DNA of 64,000 bases from Candidatus Gastranaerophilales bacterium (GCA_944325555.1 CALVAN010000001.1:124001-188000), one strand, 5' to 3'. Counted from the stretch's first letter, positions 1 to 10,325 are shown. The notes: a model not told the origin generated them from the sequence alone. Numbers and translations are program-made.

Positions 1-2
1 CT

Positions 3-1025
3 AAAGGCGATTATCTTGTATTAATCGTAGGCGGCGGTGGCGGTGGTGCTGCTTTAACAAAAGGTGATTGGAAAGGTGCACGTGGCGGCGGTGCCGGCGG
101 CATATATAGAACAACAATAAATTTGAATAAAGATGATTATGTTGTATTAGAAGCAGGCATGGGTGGCGCCGGCGGCGGCGGTGATGCTGATACAGAAGGC
201 GGAGCTGCATGTCCAACGGAACCTACCGGTAGATGGGCGGATGCTTGCAAAGGCGAAGACGGTTATCCCAGTAAGATATATGTTTATAGTTCAAATAAAA
301 CATATACGGCTGAGGGTGGTAAAGGCGGTTCTCAAAACATTGGGGCTGCAGGTTCGCCTACACATGGTGCACAAAAAGCGGCAGGGTATAAGCTGGAAGG
401 CAAAATTGATTATAATAATGCTGCTCTAAAAGATTTTATAAATTCGGATAACAAATCAGCAGTTTCCTTTGGCTTTGGTGGTAAAGGAACGCTTAACGAT
501 GTAGGCGAACCGGGAAGACCCGGGGTTGTTATGCTTGTATCTAACAGTCACCATGCAGGCGGTGGCGGCAAAAGAGGCACTACTGCTTATACTACATTAG
601 AAAAAATTACTGATGAAGTAAAAGTACATGTGGGTCAAGGCGGTGCAGGTGCTATCACTGAAGATACAAATGGCGAGCAGGGTGAAAACTCCTCTTTTGG
701 ATACTATGTAACTGCCAAAGGCGGCGAAGGTGGTAAAACAAGATACAAATCAACATCATCAAATGACCCGCTTGGTGGTGAAGAAGGGGCAATATCACCT
801 TATGGAGATTCAATATCCGGTGGCGGCACGACTATGTTTCATCTTAATGGGCAAAATGATATGGACCAAAATGATGGCATTGCTGCCGCTACAGAAACTC
901 AATATGGTGCCGGCGGTGGCGGTGGCAGTTCTCTGCCAAGAATGGGTTCAACAGGTTCCAGTGAAAATCGCTGGGGCAAAGGCGGCAGAGGTATGCCGGG
1001 ATATGTCCGTGTAGAATGGAACTAA
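3..1025 (+). CDS. Glycine-rich extracellular-type protein, 5'-truncated by the window edge
   Basis: The reading frame is open from the first bases of the window, so the true start lies upstream and about 340 C-terminal residues are seen. The product is built of Gly-rich runs (GGGGGG, GGAGGGG, GGGGGSS) spaced by short hydrophobic beta-like strands such as YLVLIVGG and YVVLEAGMGG. This pattern fits the Gly-rich domain found in tail-fibre-like and pilin-associated surface proteins. The C-terminus ends GYVRVEWN, typical of the closing strand of such domains. The next gene starts about 10 bases later and is pseudopilin-like, so this may be the C-terminal part of a pseudopilin carrying a Gly-rich head, or a surface protein exported by the same machinery. 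The N-terminus that would decide this is missing. GC is locally raised by Gly codons. Confidence 0.75.
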   Translation, partial: KGDYLVLIVGGGGGGAALTKGDWKGARGGGAGGIYRTTINLNKDDYVVLEAGMGGAGGGGDADTEGGAACPTEPTGRWADACKGEDGYPSKIYVYSSNKTYTAEGGKGGSQNIGAAGSPTHGAQKAAGYKLEGKIDYNNAALKDFINSDNKSAVSFGFGGKGTLNDVGEPGRPGVVMLVSNSHHAGGGGKRGTTAYTTLEKITDEVKVHVGQGGAGAITEDTNGEQGENSSFGYYVTAKGGEGGKTRYKSTSSNDPLGGEEGAISPYGDSISGGGTTMFHLNGQNDMDQNDGIAAATETQYGAGGGGGSSLPRMGSTGSSENRWGKGGRGMPGYVRVEWN

Positions 1026-1035
1026 TTTGTTCAAC

Positions 1036-1989
1036 ATGAAAGGTAATATAAACAAAATGCAAAAAAAACTTGCTTTTACAATATTTGAAACACTTATGGT
1101 TATGGCAATAACGGCGGTTCTTGTTATTTTATCTTTAAAAATATTCAGAAATGCCGATGAAAAAACCTATGCTAACTTATATGCAAAGGCTTTTAAAACG
1201 CTTAACACGGCAACATATAATATTCAAAAAGATGTAGACGACTTTAATGAAGAAAAAAATCTTGAATATCAGGAACAAGGACAATCAGGTGCGCCGGATA
1301 GTGAAAAGAAACGTTTCCCTAATATTCAATGCGGAACTTCCTGTGACAGCACTACCCCGACACCTGCTCAGCTTTGTTCGGCTTTGATATCTGATGACAC
1401 GGGTTATATAAATGCGACTAAAAACTCTTGCACAGTTTCTTCTATGAGTAATTTTACCGTTGACGGACAAATAGAGGTTGAGCCTTCCTTTGTTACTACC
1501 GATGGTATGAAGTTTTATATTATAAATCAAAATGATTCTGACTTTTTCTATCTTTGGGTCGATATTAACGGAGACAGACTGCCTAACAGGACAAAATATA
1601 TTGCAAACAAAAAAAGACCGGACGTTGTTCCGTTTCTTATAAATAAAGATAACGGGGTTGTTGTTCCGCAGGGGCTGCCTGTGTATGATTCTACTTATAT
1701 GACGGCAAGGGTTGTTTCCGGTAATCCAGAGTTGGACAAGGATTATTCTATCCCAATGACTTATTATGAAGCTCAACGTATAGCCTTCAGTGCTAGAACT
1801 TGGGAGCTTGATAAAATGAGTGTTCCATCAAAGAGTGTGTTTAATTCTACTTTTAGCAATTATAAAAAATCTACGAGTTATGACGGCACTATTGCAAGCG
1901 AGTTAAAATGTAATGATACTTCCGGATATGATGTAAATCGTGACTTCCCCCCTTGTACGATTGAGGTGTCGACATTTACAAGAAAATAA
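1036..1989 (+). CDS. Pseudopilin-like protein with N-terminal prepilin methylation motif
   Basis: The N-terminus carries the type IV prepilin/type II pseudopilin signature: a basic leader, then KLAFTIFETLMVMAITAVLVIL. The cut would fall after Ala (Gly in most pilins) and before Phe, with the conserved Glu at mature position 5 and a 20-residue hydrophobic helix. The rest (about 280 residues) is a polar head with paired cysteines (IQCGTSCDS, LKCNDTSG, FPPCTIEV) that could form disulfides outside the membrane. ATG 1036 is preferred over the upstream TTG 1027; ATG 1057 is a possible alternative closer to the leader. It follows the Gly-rich gene almost directly, suggesting one transcript ended by the hairpin just downstream. 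The family is clear, but whether it is a pilus or secretion subunit cannot be told here. Confidence 0.75.
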   Translation: MKGNINKMQKKLAFTIFETLMVMAITAVLVILSLKIFRNADEKTYANLYAKAFKTLNTATYNIQKDVDDFNEEKNLEYQEQGQSGAPDSEKKRFPNIQCGTSCDSTTPTPAQLCSALISDDTGYINATKNSCTVSSMSNFTVDGQIEVEPSFVTTDGMKFYIINQNDSDFFYLWVDINGDRLPNRTKYIANKKRPDVVPFLINKDNGVVVPQGLPVYDSTYMTARVVSGNPELDKDYSIPMTYYEAQRIAFSARTWELDKMSVPSKSVFNSTFSNYKKSTSYDGTIASELKCNDTSGYDVNRDFPPCTIEVSTFTRK

Positions 1990-1994
1990 TTTAT

Positions 1995-2023
1995 AAAAAA
2001 GCCTCCAGATAGGAGGCTTTTTT
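1995..2023. terminator. Bidirectional intrinsic terminator
   Basis: A perfect stem GCCTCC/GGAGGC with a 5-base loop is flanked by A6 on the left and T6 on the right, so it works on either strand. It lies between two convergent genes, six bases after the pseudopilin stop. Confidence 0.9.
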
Positions 2024-2047
2024 ATTTAGTTCAATGTCTGTTGGTGT

Positions 2048-2674
2048 TTATCTTATAAAGTTTGTCATTATCTTTGCTTCACGCTGCGGAATTTCTATTC
2101 CTGCTTGTTTGCCTGCTTCAATGCACTTTATTAGCCAGGCCATGTTTTGCCCCAGTATTCTCATTATCTGCATACCTTCAAGATCCTGTTTTACTTCATC
2201 AGGAGTATTTCCGTGTACCATGTTCCAATAGTTTGAGGCAACTACAGGCATGTTGTTTATGGTCAAATGTTTTGTCATTGCGTCAATAGACGCCGTTGTG
2301 CCGGCACGTCTGCCTGATACAACGATTGCAGCCGGTTTGTTTTCTAAAAATTCTTTACCCGCAAAAAAAGCTCTGTCCATAAATGATAACACTCTTCCGC
2401 TGGGGTGTGCATAATAAACAGGGGAGCCAAATACAAAGCCATCTGCTTCTTTTGCTTTTTCGATAAACACGTTTACGCTGTCTTTGTCATATACGCATTT
2501 GCCTCTGTGGTCACGACAAGAGCCGCAGCCTATGCAGTCTTGTATTGCTGTTAAGCCTACATGAAAAATTTCTGTTTCTATACCCTGTTCCTGCAATGAT
2601 TTTTCAACTTCACTGAGGGCAGTATAGGTACAACCGCTTTTGTGCGGGCTGCCATTGACCAAAATAACTTTCAT
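2048..2674 (-). CDS. NADPH-dependent FMN reductase / flavodoxin-fold oxidoreductase
   Basis: A 208-residue flavodoxin-fold protein of the NADPH-dependent FMN reductase (iron-sulfur flavoprotein-like) type. The N-terminus MKVILVNGSPHKSGCTYTAL holds the FMN-phosphate loop (GSPHKSG.T). A later CIGCGSCRDHRGKC cluster has the compact cysteine spacing of iron-sulfur flavoproteins, so a cluster is possible. FVFGSPVYYAHPSG matches the second flavin-contacting loop. A strong AAGGAG ribosome site precedes the ATG. It lies 23 bases downstream of the tail-anchored protein gene on the same strand, so the two may share a transcript. Substrate is not predictable; such enzymes often reduce quinones or nitro compounds or pass electrons in anaerobes. 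Confidence 0.85.
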   Translation of the reverse strand: MKVILVNGSPHKSGCTYTALSEVEKSLQEQGIETEIFHVGLTAIQDCIGCGSCRDHRGKCVYDKDSVNVFIEKAKEADGFVFGSPVYYAHPSGRVLSFMDRAFFAGKEFLENKPAAIVVSGRRAGTTASIDAMTKHLTINNMPVVASNYWNMVHGNTPDEVKQDLEGMQIMRILGQNMAWLIKCIEAGKQAGIEIPQREAKIMTNFIR

Positions 2675-2697
2675 TGTCTTCTCCTTTTTTATTACCC

Positions 2698-3405
2698 TTA
2701 CTTATTAAAAAATAACAAATAACATACATATATAACGATACCTGCAAGGATGGTTTCTAAAATCTCCCGCCATAACGGTTTTTTAGCTTCTGCAGAACCT
2801 TCGGAAAAAGTATCTTCATAAGTATCTTTATTTTTTGCTTTTTTCTTTTTTGATTTTTTTGATTTTTTTGTCGGTTCTTCGTCTTCACTTTGTGACAATT
2901 TTTTTTCTTCTTCTATCCATTGCTTTTTCTTTGCAATATATTCCTCCTGCAGGGATATTTTTTTACTCTTTTTACCGGTAATAAGCAGTTCTTCGTCAAA
3001 AATTTTGTTCAACAGCTCTTCTGATGCGCCGCCTTTGTACACTGCGTAATTTATGGAAGCTTCAAATGCTCTTTCCAGACATTCAAGAGCTTCTTTTCCG
3101 TCATTAGACACATTGAGAGAATGTACAGCTTTATTGCCTGCTTTTTTTAGAAAATAAAGGTCGTCAATAAATTCTTTTTCTATTTCACTCGGCGAGGGGG
3201 TATCTTTAAGGGTTGCAAGCATTTCATCAAAGGTATCTGTATCTTTTGCGCTTTCTCCCATAACTAAACGGCATAAATGTTCTCCAAGACGTCTGGTTTG
3301 CGCCATGCATTGTTCAAAATATTTGTCACGGAACAAATTTTCGGCATCTGCGGCTATTATGTACAGGTTTTCGTTTATGGTTTTTAAAAATTCAAAGTTG
3401 CTCAT
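2698..3405 (-). CDS. DUF4145-like protein with a C-terminal membrane anchor
   Basis: The N-terminal half (FLKTINENLYIIAADAENLFRDKYFEQCMAQTRRLGEHLCRLVMG, then FLKKAGNKAVHS) resembles the all-helical DUF4145 domain known from the N-terminus of some type I restriction HsdR subunits and from stand-alone proteins. A Lys-rich low-complexity stretch (KKSKKSKKKKAKNKD) follows around residues 180-195. The last 20 residues, ILAGIVIYVCYLLFFNK, form a single hydrophobic segment with almost nothing after it, so the protein is probably tail-anchored with its bulk in the cytoplasm. No catalytic residues are recognisable and no restriction genes are nearby. The domain call is by resemblance only. Confidence 0.6.
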   Translation of the reverse strand: MSNFEFLKTINENLYIIAADAENLFRDKYFEQCMAQTRRLGEHLCRLVMGESAKDTDTFDEMLATLKDTPSPSEIEKEFIDDLYFLKKAGNKAVHSLNVSNDGKEALECLERAFEASINYAVYKGGASEELLNKIFDEELLITGKKSKKISLQEEYIAKKKQWIEEEKKLSQSEDEEPTKKSKKSKKKKAKNKDTYEDTFSEGSAEAKKPLWREILETILAGIVIYVCYLLFFNK

Positions 3406-3493
3406 AAAACAATTATATTACACAACATATACTTTCTCCTAATGAATTTTTTTGTAAATTTTGATAATTTCAAAAAAAAATAAGGAGAAAAAT

Positions 3494-4465
3494 ATGTCGG
3501 AACCTAACTCTAAATTACCTAACTTAACAACCAAAACAGAGGAATTTGTCTTAAAACTTGAAGAACAAGACGGTAAGCCGCTTTATAAAATGACACCGCA
3601 GCAGGCACGTGATTTTTTGGAAGAATTACAGGCACAAACCTATGAAGAAATTCCTGCAGAGATTAGGGATTTAACTGTTTATACTGATATTGCGGGTGAT
3701 GTAAAAATTCGCACGGTGCGACCTATGGGCAATAATGATATTTTGCCTGCAATTATTTATATCCACGGCGGCGGTTGGGTAATCGGAAGCAAAAAAAGTT
3801 TTGACATGCTTATTCGAAAAATTGCAATACAAACAAATTCTGTTGTGATTTTTCCGGAATACTCTCTTTCTCCGGAAGCTGGATTTCCCAAAGCACTTGA
3901 AGAAATTTATGCAGTATTGAAATATGTTTACGAAGAACATAAGGAATTTAACATAGACAAAAACCGCATAGCGCTTGCGGGTGACAGTGCCGGCGGAAAC
4001 ATGGCGGCAGCAACCGCAATTAAAGCAAAAAACGACGGAGATATTAATCTTGTCTTTGAATGCCTTTTTTATCCCGTGACAAATGCTGATATGGATACTC
4101 ACTCATACGATCAGTTCCGTGACGGACCGTGGTTAAGCAAAAAAGCAATGGAATGGTTTTGGGACGCTTATGCTCCGGATAAATCCATAAGAAATGATTT
4201 GTACATTTCACCGCTGCAGGCAGAAGAAACACAGCTTGCGGGATTGCCTCAGACATTGATTATTACTGCTGAAAATGATGTTTTAAGAGATGAAGGTGAA
4301 GCTTATGCAAGAAAATTGGATTCTGCCGGTGTTGATGTTTTAAACGTGAGAATCAACGGCACTATTCACGATTTTTTGATGCTGAATGCACTTTCTTGCA
4401 CGGAGCCTGCGAAAGGGGCATTAATGTTTGCCTGCGAAATGATGAAAAATGCCTTGTACAAATAA
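3494..4465 (+). CDS. Alpha/beta hydrolase, hormone-sensitive-lipase family esterase
   Basis: A 323-residue serine hydrolase. It has the HSL-family oxyanion motif HGGGW in YIHGGGWVIGSK, the nucleophile elbow GDSAGG in LAGDSAGGNMAAA, the acid residue in TAENDVLRDEGEAY, and the histidine in NGTIHDFLML. These complete a Ser-Asp-His triad. ATG 3494 is chosen because AAGGAG lies seven bases upstream; the open frame extends further 5' but without a ribosome site. No signal peptide is seen, so it is cytoplasmic and likely acts on short acyl esters. It converges on the helicase gene with only nine bases between stop codons. Confidence 0.9.
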   Translation: MSEPNSKLPNLTTKTEEFVLKLEEQDGKPLYKMTPQQARDFLEELQAQTYEEIPAEIRDLTVYTDIAGDVKIRTVRPMGNNDILPAIIYIHGGGWVIGSKKSFDMLIRKIAIQTNSVVIFPEYSLSPEAGFPKALEEIYAVLKYVYEEHKEFNIDKNRIALAGDSAGGNMAAATAIKAKNDGDINLVFECLFYPVTNADMDTHSYDQFRDGPWLSKKAMEWFWDAYAPDKSIRNDLYISPLQAEETQLAGLPQTLIITAENDVLRDEGEAYARKLDSAGVDVLNVRINGTIHDFLMLNALSCTEPAKGALMFACEMMKNALYK

Positions 4466-4474
4466 GTGACAGTT

Positions 4475-6781
4475 TTAATCAATATCAATAGGAGAACGGT
4501 TTATTGCATCAATTGCCGCACGGGCATTTTGAACAAGTTCATCAGATACATTGGGGATAACGGTAAGCTGACGTAAAACATCTATTGTACGCTTAAAGCA
4601 GCGGACCACATCGCCCTCTCCCGAGGGTACCTGTTCAATCAGTTCTTCCCATTCGCCGCCGTTTACCCAGTATTCAATAAGGGGTGAATAGTATGAATTA
4701 ATATACATTTCCGTTTCTATATCAAAATCACGCTGCAGCAAGGTAAGACGTCTTCTTATGTCTTTGATTTTGTTAAGAGCCTTTCTTGTTCCTTTACTTA
4801 TAGGTATTTCAGGGTAAACATCCGCTCTTAAATCTTCGGTAGTTATCGCACAGATTACGGAAGCAAGCTCATCAACTTTAAGTGTGTCGAGCACTCCGCT
4901 GAATATTATTTCCGCAAGGAACAGTTCGTTTTCCGCACGTATTGCCCCGATTGTTAAACCTTTTTCGTTTGGATAGTTGTTTTCCAGATAGCCGGCTCTC
5001 TCCAATGCATAAGTGTGGTTTAAGAATTTACGCCAGTAGATGTCTTTTTCGTATTCTATTGTTTTTTCAAGTTTATCCGCACGTTTTTGGAAACGATCCA
5101 AAAGTTCAGTTTGCTTCATATGTTTGCGATAAAGTTTGCAGGTATCGCACTGGTATGTCTGCACTTTATGTAATAAATCTTTTGTTTTTGCTTCAAAATC
5201 TTTAAAATATTCCACATTTTCGGGATTTTTTTTGTTCATCTGCTTGCGCAGAACTTTCACGGTCTTTCTTTGTTCAACATAAGTGTTTCTCAGTTTGTTG
5301 TAGTCGAACATATCCTTTGATGTTCTGTTAAAAGGACATTTGAAGGCTTTTATGTTATCTATTTCATTATCCAATTCCTGCTGCTGCTTCATCAAAGGAG
5401 TCAGCCTTGTTGTAGACGAATAATAGCCGAAACTTTTTAGAATAAGCTCTTTTGCTTCATCAAGAGTAAATCTCTGCAGCAGATTTACAACCATTGAATA
5501 AGTCGGAGAAAATCTGCTTTCTAAAGGGTTAGCCTCGCTTGTAACCAGTTCGGCAACTTCTTCTGGCGACTGAAAAGCGGTGCCAATAATGGTTACATAC
5601 CCGATTTTGTCCATTCCTCTGCGTCCCGCACGCCCTGACATCTGTAAAAATTCGCTGGGAGTAAGCATTCTGTGTCCGGAATCCGTTCGTTTTGATACAG
5701 CACTGATAACAGTTGAGCGGGCAGGCATATTTATTCCCGCAGCAAGGGTTTCGGTCGCAAAAACTACTTTTATCAAACCTTTTTGGAATAGCTTTTCAAC
5801 AAGCACCTTCCACCCCGGTAAAAGTCCGGCATGGTGCGAGGCAACACCGCAAAGCACGTATTCCAGATGCTTGTTATTATATAAGTATGGATTTTCAGCA
5901 AGGTAATCGTCGACTATTTGCCTTATTTCTTTTTGTTCTTCGGGGGTGGTTAAGCAAAGCCCCGCACATTTTTCCATCTGTTCATCACATTTTTTACGTG
6001 AAAATGTGAAATATATAGCAGGCAGCATATTTTTCTTATGTAATACGGAAACGACATCTTTTGCCACCTGTCGTTGGGGCATTTTACCACGTCTGCCAAA
6101 ATATTTTGCTTTAGACTCCGGCTTAATTTTTTTATTTAATTTTCCGTCTGGCGTCAGCAGCGGAAGAATATCGTTTGGCTTTGAAGAATCATAGTAATAA
6201 TATCTTAAAGGAACGGGTCTGAAATCAGTATAAACAAGCTCTGTTTTGGAATGTACCGTATTAATCCAGTCCGTAAGTTGCTGAGAATTTGCAACTGTAG
6301 CGGAAAGAGCAATGATTTGAACATTTGTCGGACAGTAGATAATGCTTTCTTCCCACACAGTTCCTCTTTGCTCATCATTCATGTAATGAACTTCGTCAAG
6401 CACAACATAACGTACGTCTTTTAAATTGTCGGAAACCGAGCCGAAGTTAGTACCGTAGAGCATATTCCTGAAAACTTCGGTCGTCATAACGACTATCTGT
6501 GCATCACGGTTTATGGAAGTATCGCCGGTTAAAAGCCCGACTTTATCAACACCGTATTTTTCGGAAAAGTCACTGTATTTTTGGTTAGACAGAGCTTTTA
6601 AAGGTGTTGTGTAAAATATTCTGTGTCCCTCGTTAAGGGCTTTGTGTATTGCCATTTGGGCAATACAGGTTTTGCCTGCACCGGTTGGAGCACATACTAC
6701 AACACTTTTTCCGTTATTTATATGAAACAGTGCTTCTTCTTGAAAATCATCAAGTTTAAAATCAAATTTGTATTCGGGCAT
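4475..6781 (-). CDS. DEVH-box superfamily 2 RNA helicase (Ski2/Mtr4-like, cyanobacterial type)
   Basis: A 768-residue SF2 helicase. Walker A is APTGAGKT at residues 31-38 and the Walker B box is DEVH (LDEVHYMND, near residue 130). Motif III is SATVANS. The C-terminal RecA lobe carries FATETLAAGINMPARS and QMSGRAGRRGMD (motif VI). A DSHCT-like C-terminal region follows. A cysteine pair CDTCKLY near residue 545 sits in the middle of a coiled, Lys-rich insertion. This architecture is shared with cyanobacterial and plastid Ski2-like helicases, which act in RNA processing or ribosome assembly; that role is inferred from the family. A GGAAG site lies just before the ATG. Confidence 0.9.
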   Translation of the reverse strand: MPEYKFDFKLDDFQEEALFHINNGKSVVVCAPTGAGKTCIAQMAIHKALNEGHRIFYTTPLKALSNQKYSDFSEKYGVDKVGLLTGDTSINRDAQIVVMTTEVFRNMLYGTNFGSVSDNLKDVRYVVLDEVHYMNDEQRGTVWEESIIYCPTNVQIIALSATVANSQQLTDWINTVHSKTELVYTDFRPVPLRYYYYDSSKPNDILPLLTPDGKLNKKIKPESKAKYFGRRGKMPQRQVAKDVVSVLHKKNMLPAIYFTFSRKKCDEQMEKCAGLCLTTPEEQKEIRQIVDDYLAENPYLYNNKHLEYVLCGVASHHAGLLPGWKVLVEKLFQKGLIKVVFATETLAAGINMPARSTVISAVSKRTDSGHRMLTPSEFLQMSGRAGRRGMDKIGYVTIIGTAFQSPEEVAELVTSEANPLESRFSPTYSMVVNLLQRFTLDEAKELILKSFGYYSSTTRLTPLMKQQQELDNEIDNIKAFKCPFNRTSKDMFDYNKLRNTYVEQRKTVKVLRKQMNKKNPENVEYFKDFEAKTKDLLHKVQTYQCDTCKLYRKHMKQTELLDRFQKRADKLEKTIEYEKDIYWRKFLNHTYALERAGYLENNYPNEKGLTIGAIRAENELFLAEIIFSGVLDTLKVDELASVICAITTEDLRADVYPEIPISKGTRKALNKIKDIRRRLTLLQRDFDIETEMYINSYYSPLIEYWVNGGEWEELIEQVPSGEGDVVRCFKRTIDVLRQLTVIPNVSDELVQNARAAIDAINRSPIDID

Positions 6782-6840
6782 ATATCTTCCAACTTTTTAA
6801 CTGTCTATATATATAATGCCACAGAAATAACAGTTTTAAA

Positions 6841-7320
6841 CTATTTTGCACTTTTTGATGTAAAAGCCTTCGTTATGGAGTTGAATGCTTTATTCAAAAG
6901 TTCGTTTTCTTCTTTACAAGATGATATCTCTGCATCAGCAATAGTTTTTTGTACAGAAGCTAATTCCTCAACAATAGCCTGTTGTTCTGTTTTGTTGCCT
7001 GAATTTTTGGCGTTAACGGCCAATAAATTAATAGTCTCATTTAGATTATTAATTGCACTACATTTGTCAATAGAGGCATCTTCACCTTTAATTACAGCCA
7101 AGCAGCTGTTTTTTACATTAACTATTTTAGAGATTTCAGTGCTGTCAGAAGGATATGAAGAATTTTCTGTAATTGCAAAAGCCGGAGGATAATTTGAATT
7201 TTGCAAACTTACACATCCTTTTGGATTGTTTATATGATATAAATACAAGCCGCAGCCGACAAGAGCGATTACTACAACAGCTAACAAAACACCTAAACCG
7301 ATAAGTATATTCTTCTTCAT
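6841..7320 (-). CDS. Small membrane-anchored or lipoprotein-like hypothetical protein
   Basis: A 159-residue protein of unknown function. The N-terminus MKKNILIGLGVLLAVVVIALVGC has two lysines, a hydrophobic core and LVGC, which fits a lipobox, so it may be a lipoprotein. The hydrophobic run continues a little past the Cys (GLYLY), so a plain N-terminal anchor is also possible. The rest is helical and Asn/Lys/Glu-rich, with repeated AINNLNETINLLAVN-type heptads suggesting a coiled coil outside the membrane. ATG 7320 is chosen over ATG 7332 because the GGAG needed as ribosome site overlaps the earlier codon. It lies upstream of the helicase on the same strand. Confidence 0.6.
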   Translation of the reverse strand: MKKNILIGLGVLLAVVVIALVGCGLYLYHINNPKGCVSLQNSNYPPAFAITENSSYPSDSTEISKIVNVKNSCLAVIKGEDASIDKCSAINNLNETINLLAVNAKNSGNKTEQQAIVEELASVQKTIADAEISSCKEENELLNKAFNSITKAFTSKSAK

Positions 7321-7496
7321 AAATTTCTCCATTATAAACTGTCTAAATATTGATAAATTATAAAATTTTTAGATATTATTGTCAATTAAAATTGCCAATA
7401 ATATCTAATGACACAAAACAAGTTTTTTATGTGCAAAATTCTTTGTGCATGGTAAAATTGGTATAAAATAAATTAGACTTGAGGGATTTTTATATA

Positions 7497-10298
7497 ATGA
7501 TAGATTTACTTTTAAAGCTATTGGGCGATCCTAACCAGAAAAAGGTTAAGAAGATGATGCCCATTGTTGAACATATTAACAAACTTGAGCCTGAAATGGA
7601 AAAACTTACAGACGATGAGTTGAGGGCTAAAACGCAAGAATTTAAAGAACATTTAAAAAACAGAGAATACTCTACTGACTTTAAAAAAGACAGAGAGCTC
7701 GAGAAAAAAGCACTCGATGAAATTTTACCCGAGGCCTTTGCTGTTGTAAGAGAAGCCGGCAAACGTGTTTTAAACATGCGTCACTTTGACGTTCAGCTTA
7801 TCGGCGGTATTTTCCTGCATAACGGTCATATTGCAGAGATGAGAACAGGTGAAGGTAAAACTCTTGTTGCCACACTTCCTGCTTACCTAAATGCACTAAC
7901 GGGCAAAGGTGTGCACGTTATCACTGTTAACGATTACCTCGCAAAACGTGACAGCGAGTGGATGGGTAAAATTTATAAATTCCTCGGTTTAAGCGTTGGT
8001 GTTATCCTGTCTAATCAAGGCAGAGACCCTAACGAATTTGAACGCAAAAGAGCTGCTTATGCCTGCGATATTACCTACGGAACAAACAACGAATTCGGTT
8101 TTGACTACCTGAGAGATAATATGGCGGGCAGCCTTGATATGCTTGTGCAGCGCCCTTACAACTACGCTATCATAGACGAAGTTGACTCCATCTTGATTGA
8201 CGAAGCCAGAACACCTCTTATTATTTCAGGTCGTCTGGAACAATCAGCACAATTGTATCAAACAATGGCTAAAATAGCGCCCCAGCTTAAAAAAGACCTT
8301 GATTATGAGGTTGATGAAAAAAATAAGAACGTAATTCTCTCTGAAGAAGGTATTGATAAAGCAGAAGAGTTGCTGGGTATTGAAGATTTGTTCGATGTCC
8401 ACACACAATATGCACACCACCTTTTGCAGGCGTTAAAGGCAAAAGAGCTATATCAAAAAGATACTGATTATGTAATTAAAAACGGTGAAGTTGTTATTGT
8501 TGACGAGTTTACAGGCCGTTTGATGGAAGGCAGACGCTGGTCTGACGGCTTGCATCAGGCTGTAGAAGCAAAAGAAGGCGTAGAAATTCAAGATGAAACC
8601 CAAACTCTTGCGAGCATCACATTCCAGAACCTGTTCAGACTTTACCCGAAACTCGCAGGTATGACAGGTACAGCAATGACGGAAGAGGCAGAGTTTGGCA
8701 AAATTTATAACCTTGAGGTAACAACAATTCCGACAAACAAACCGGATATCAGAATAAATCTGCCTGATGTTGTTTATAAAACTCAAAAACAAAAGTATAT
8801 TGCGGTTGTAGAAGAAATTCTTCAAATGCACAAACTGGGCAGACCTGTTCTTGTCGGCACAATAAGTATTGACAAGTCTGAATATCTTTCCGCACTTTTA
8901 AAGGCCAAAAATATTCCGCATAACGTCTTAAACGCAAAACACCACGAAAAGGAAGCTTACATTATTGCTCAGGCGGGACGTTACGGTGCGGTAACAATTG
9001 CAACAAACATGGCCGGTAGAGGTACAGATATTCTCTTGGGCGGCAACCCCGAGTATCTCGCTAAAGAAGAACTCGATAAAAAAGGGATTACGCCCGACAC
9101 ACCCGATTATGAACAATTAAGAGATGAAGCATTAAAAGCGGCAAAGGCTATTACGGAAGCGGAACATGAAAAAGTTGTTAAAGCAGGCGGCTTGCACGTA
9201 ATAGGTACTGAAAGACACGAATCAAGACGTATCGATAACCAGTTAAGAGGCCGTGCTGCAAGACAGGGCGACCCCGGTTCAACAAGGTTTTTCCTTTCAC
9301 TGGAAGACGACTTGATGAGAATCTTTGGCGGTCAGCACATCATCAACCTTATGAATACGCTTAAAGTTGAAGAAGATATGGCTATTGAATCAGGCTTGAT
9401 TACAAGGCAGATAGAAGCTTCTCAAAGAAAAGTTGAAACCTATCACTTTGACATAAGAAAAAGCGTACTTGAATACGACGACGTTATGAATATCCAGAGG
9501 GAAAAATTTTATCAGCAAAGACGCCGTGTACTTAAAGGCGAAGACCTTACTGCAGATATTTATTATATGATTGAGTGCGAAATCGACAGAATCATAAAAA
9601 GCTATATCTCTCCGGGACAAAACCCGCAGGAATACATTTACGACGATATGCTTGGCATGGTAAAAGAAATTCACTCGCTTATACCGCAGCTTAACTATCT
9701 TGAAGTAAAAGATTTTCAGGGCTTGAGCTATGAGTCTATTTTTGAAAAGCTCAAAAAACTGGCTATTGACGCATACAGAGAACATGAAGAAGATACAATA
9801 AGATTCTATAACGATATTCAAGAACAGTATGAAGCTGTCTTTGAACCGGAAGAACCGTTCTCTGAAAACAACGTTATGAGGCATATAGAAAAAGATATAC
9901 TTCTAAGAGTTGTTGATAACAAATGGATTGACCACCTTCACAATATAGATATGCTCCGTGACGGTATCGGCTTAAGGGCATACGGACAAAAAGACCCTCT
10001 TATTGAATACAAAAGAGAAGCCTATGACCTGTTTAACAATATGATGCACGATATTCAATCCGAAACCGTTAAATACCTTTACAGAACAAGATTCGGAGTG
10101 CAGATTGTAAACAGACGCGACGATGACGTGATAGAAACACAGCTTTCTCAGGCCGCACAAACATTTCAGGGGCCAAAAGAAGATGATGAAGATATCCCGA
10201 CTGGCCCTATACAGCGTGGACAAAAAATAGGCAGAAATGACCCGTGTCCATGCGGAAGCGGTAAGAAATACAAAAATTGCTGCGGAAAAGACGCGTAA
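7497..10298 (+). CDS. secA: Protein translocase ATPase SecA
   Basis: The 933-residue motor of Sec export, which pushes unfolded preproteins through SecYEG using ATP. Walker A is GEGKT ([14 protein letters not shown], near residue 118) followed by VNDYLAKRD, and the DEAD-like box is [16 protein letters not shown]. The second nucleotide fold has [12 protein letters not shown] and [11 protein letters not shown]. The last 20 residues hold the zinc motif [13 protein letters not shown], used for SecB and ribosome contact. Full length with no insertion. ATG 7497 is used; GAGGG lies 11 bases upstream. A TATAAA-like -10 at 7462-7467 is a possible promoter. It is followed after 28 bases by a riboswitch, with no terminator visible between. 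Confidence 0.98.
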   Translation: MIDLLLKLLGDPNQKKVKKMMPIVEHINKLEPEMEKLTDDELRAKTQEFKEHLKNREYSTDFKKDRELEKKALDEILPEAFAVVREAGKRVLNMRHFDVQLIGGIFLHNGHIAEMRTGEGKTLVATLPAYLNALTGKGVHVITVNDYLAKRDSEWMGKIYKFLGLSVGVILSNQGRDPNEFERKRAAYACDITYGTNNEFGFDYLRDNMAGSLDMLVQRPYNYAIIDEVDSILIDEARTPLIISGRLEQSAQLYQTMAKIAPQLKKDLDYEVDEKNKNVILSEEGIDKAEELLGIEDLFDVHTQYAHHLLQALKAKELYQKDTDYVIKNGEVVIVDEFTGRLMEGRRWSDGLHQAVEAKEGVEIQDETQTLASITFQNLFRLYPKLAGMTGTAMTEEAEFGKIYNLEVTTIPTNKPDIRINLPDVVYKTQKQKYIAVVEEILQMHKLGRPVLVGTISIDKSEYLSALLKAKNIPHNVLNAKHHEKEAYIIAQAGRYGAVTIATNMAGRGTDILLGGNPEYLAKEELDKKGITPDTPDYEQLRDEALKAAKAITEAEHEKVVKAGGLHVIGTERHESRRIDNQLRGRAARQGDPGSTRFFLSLEDDLMRIFGGQHIINLMNTLKVEEDMAIESGLITRQIEASQRKVETYHFDIRKSVLEYDDVMNIQREKFYQQRRRVLKGEDLTADIYYMIECEIDRIIKSYISPGQNPQEYIYDDMLGMVKEIHSLIPQLNYLEVKDFQGLSYESIFEKLKKLAIDAYREHEEDTIRFYNDIQEQYEAVFEPEEPFSENNVMRHIEKDILLRVVDNKWIDHLHNIDMLRDGIGLRAYGQKDPLIEYKREAYDLFNNMMHDIQSETVKYLYRTRFGVQIVNRRDDDVIETQLSQAAQTFQGPKEDDEDIPTGPIQRGQKIGRNDPCPCGSGKKYKNCCGKDA

Positions 10299-10325
10299 TA
10301 CAAAATACATAAAATAAATCATTGA

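Noticed and set aside
1285-1776. 163-codon open frame opposite the pseudopilin gene
   Set aside because: It is antisense to a gene with a clear leader motif, has no ribosome site, and its translation is rich in Ile/Arg with no domain.
9390-9884. 164-codon open frame antisense to secA
   Set aside because: It is a shadow of the strongly conserved secA frame, and the translation is hydrophobic and aromatic without motif.
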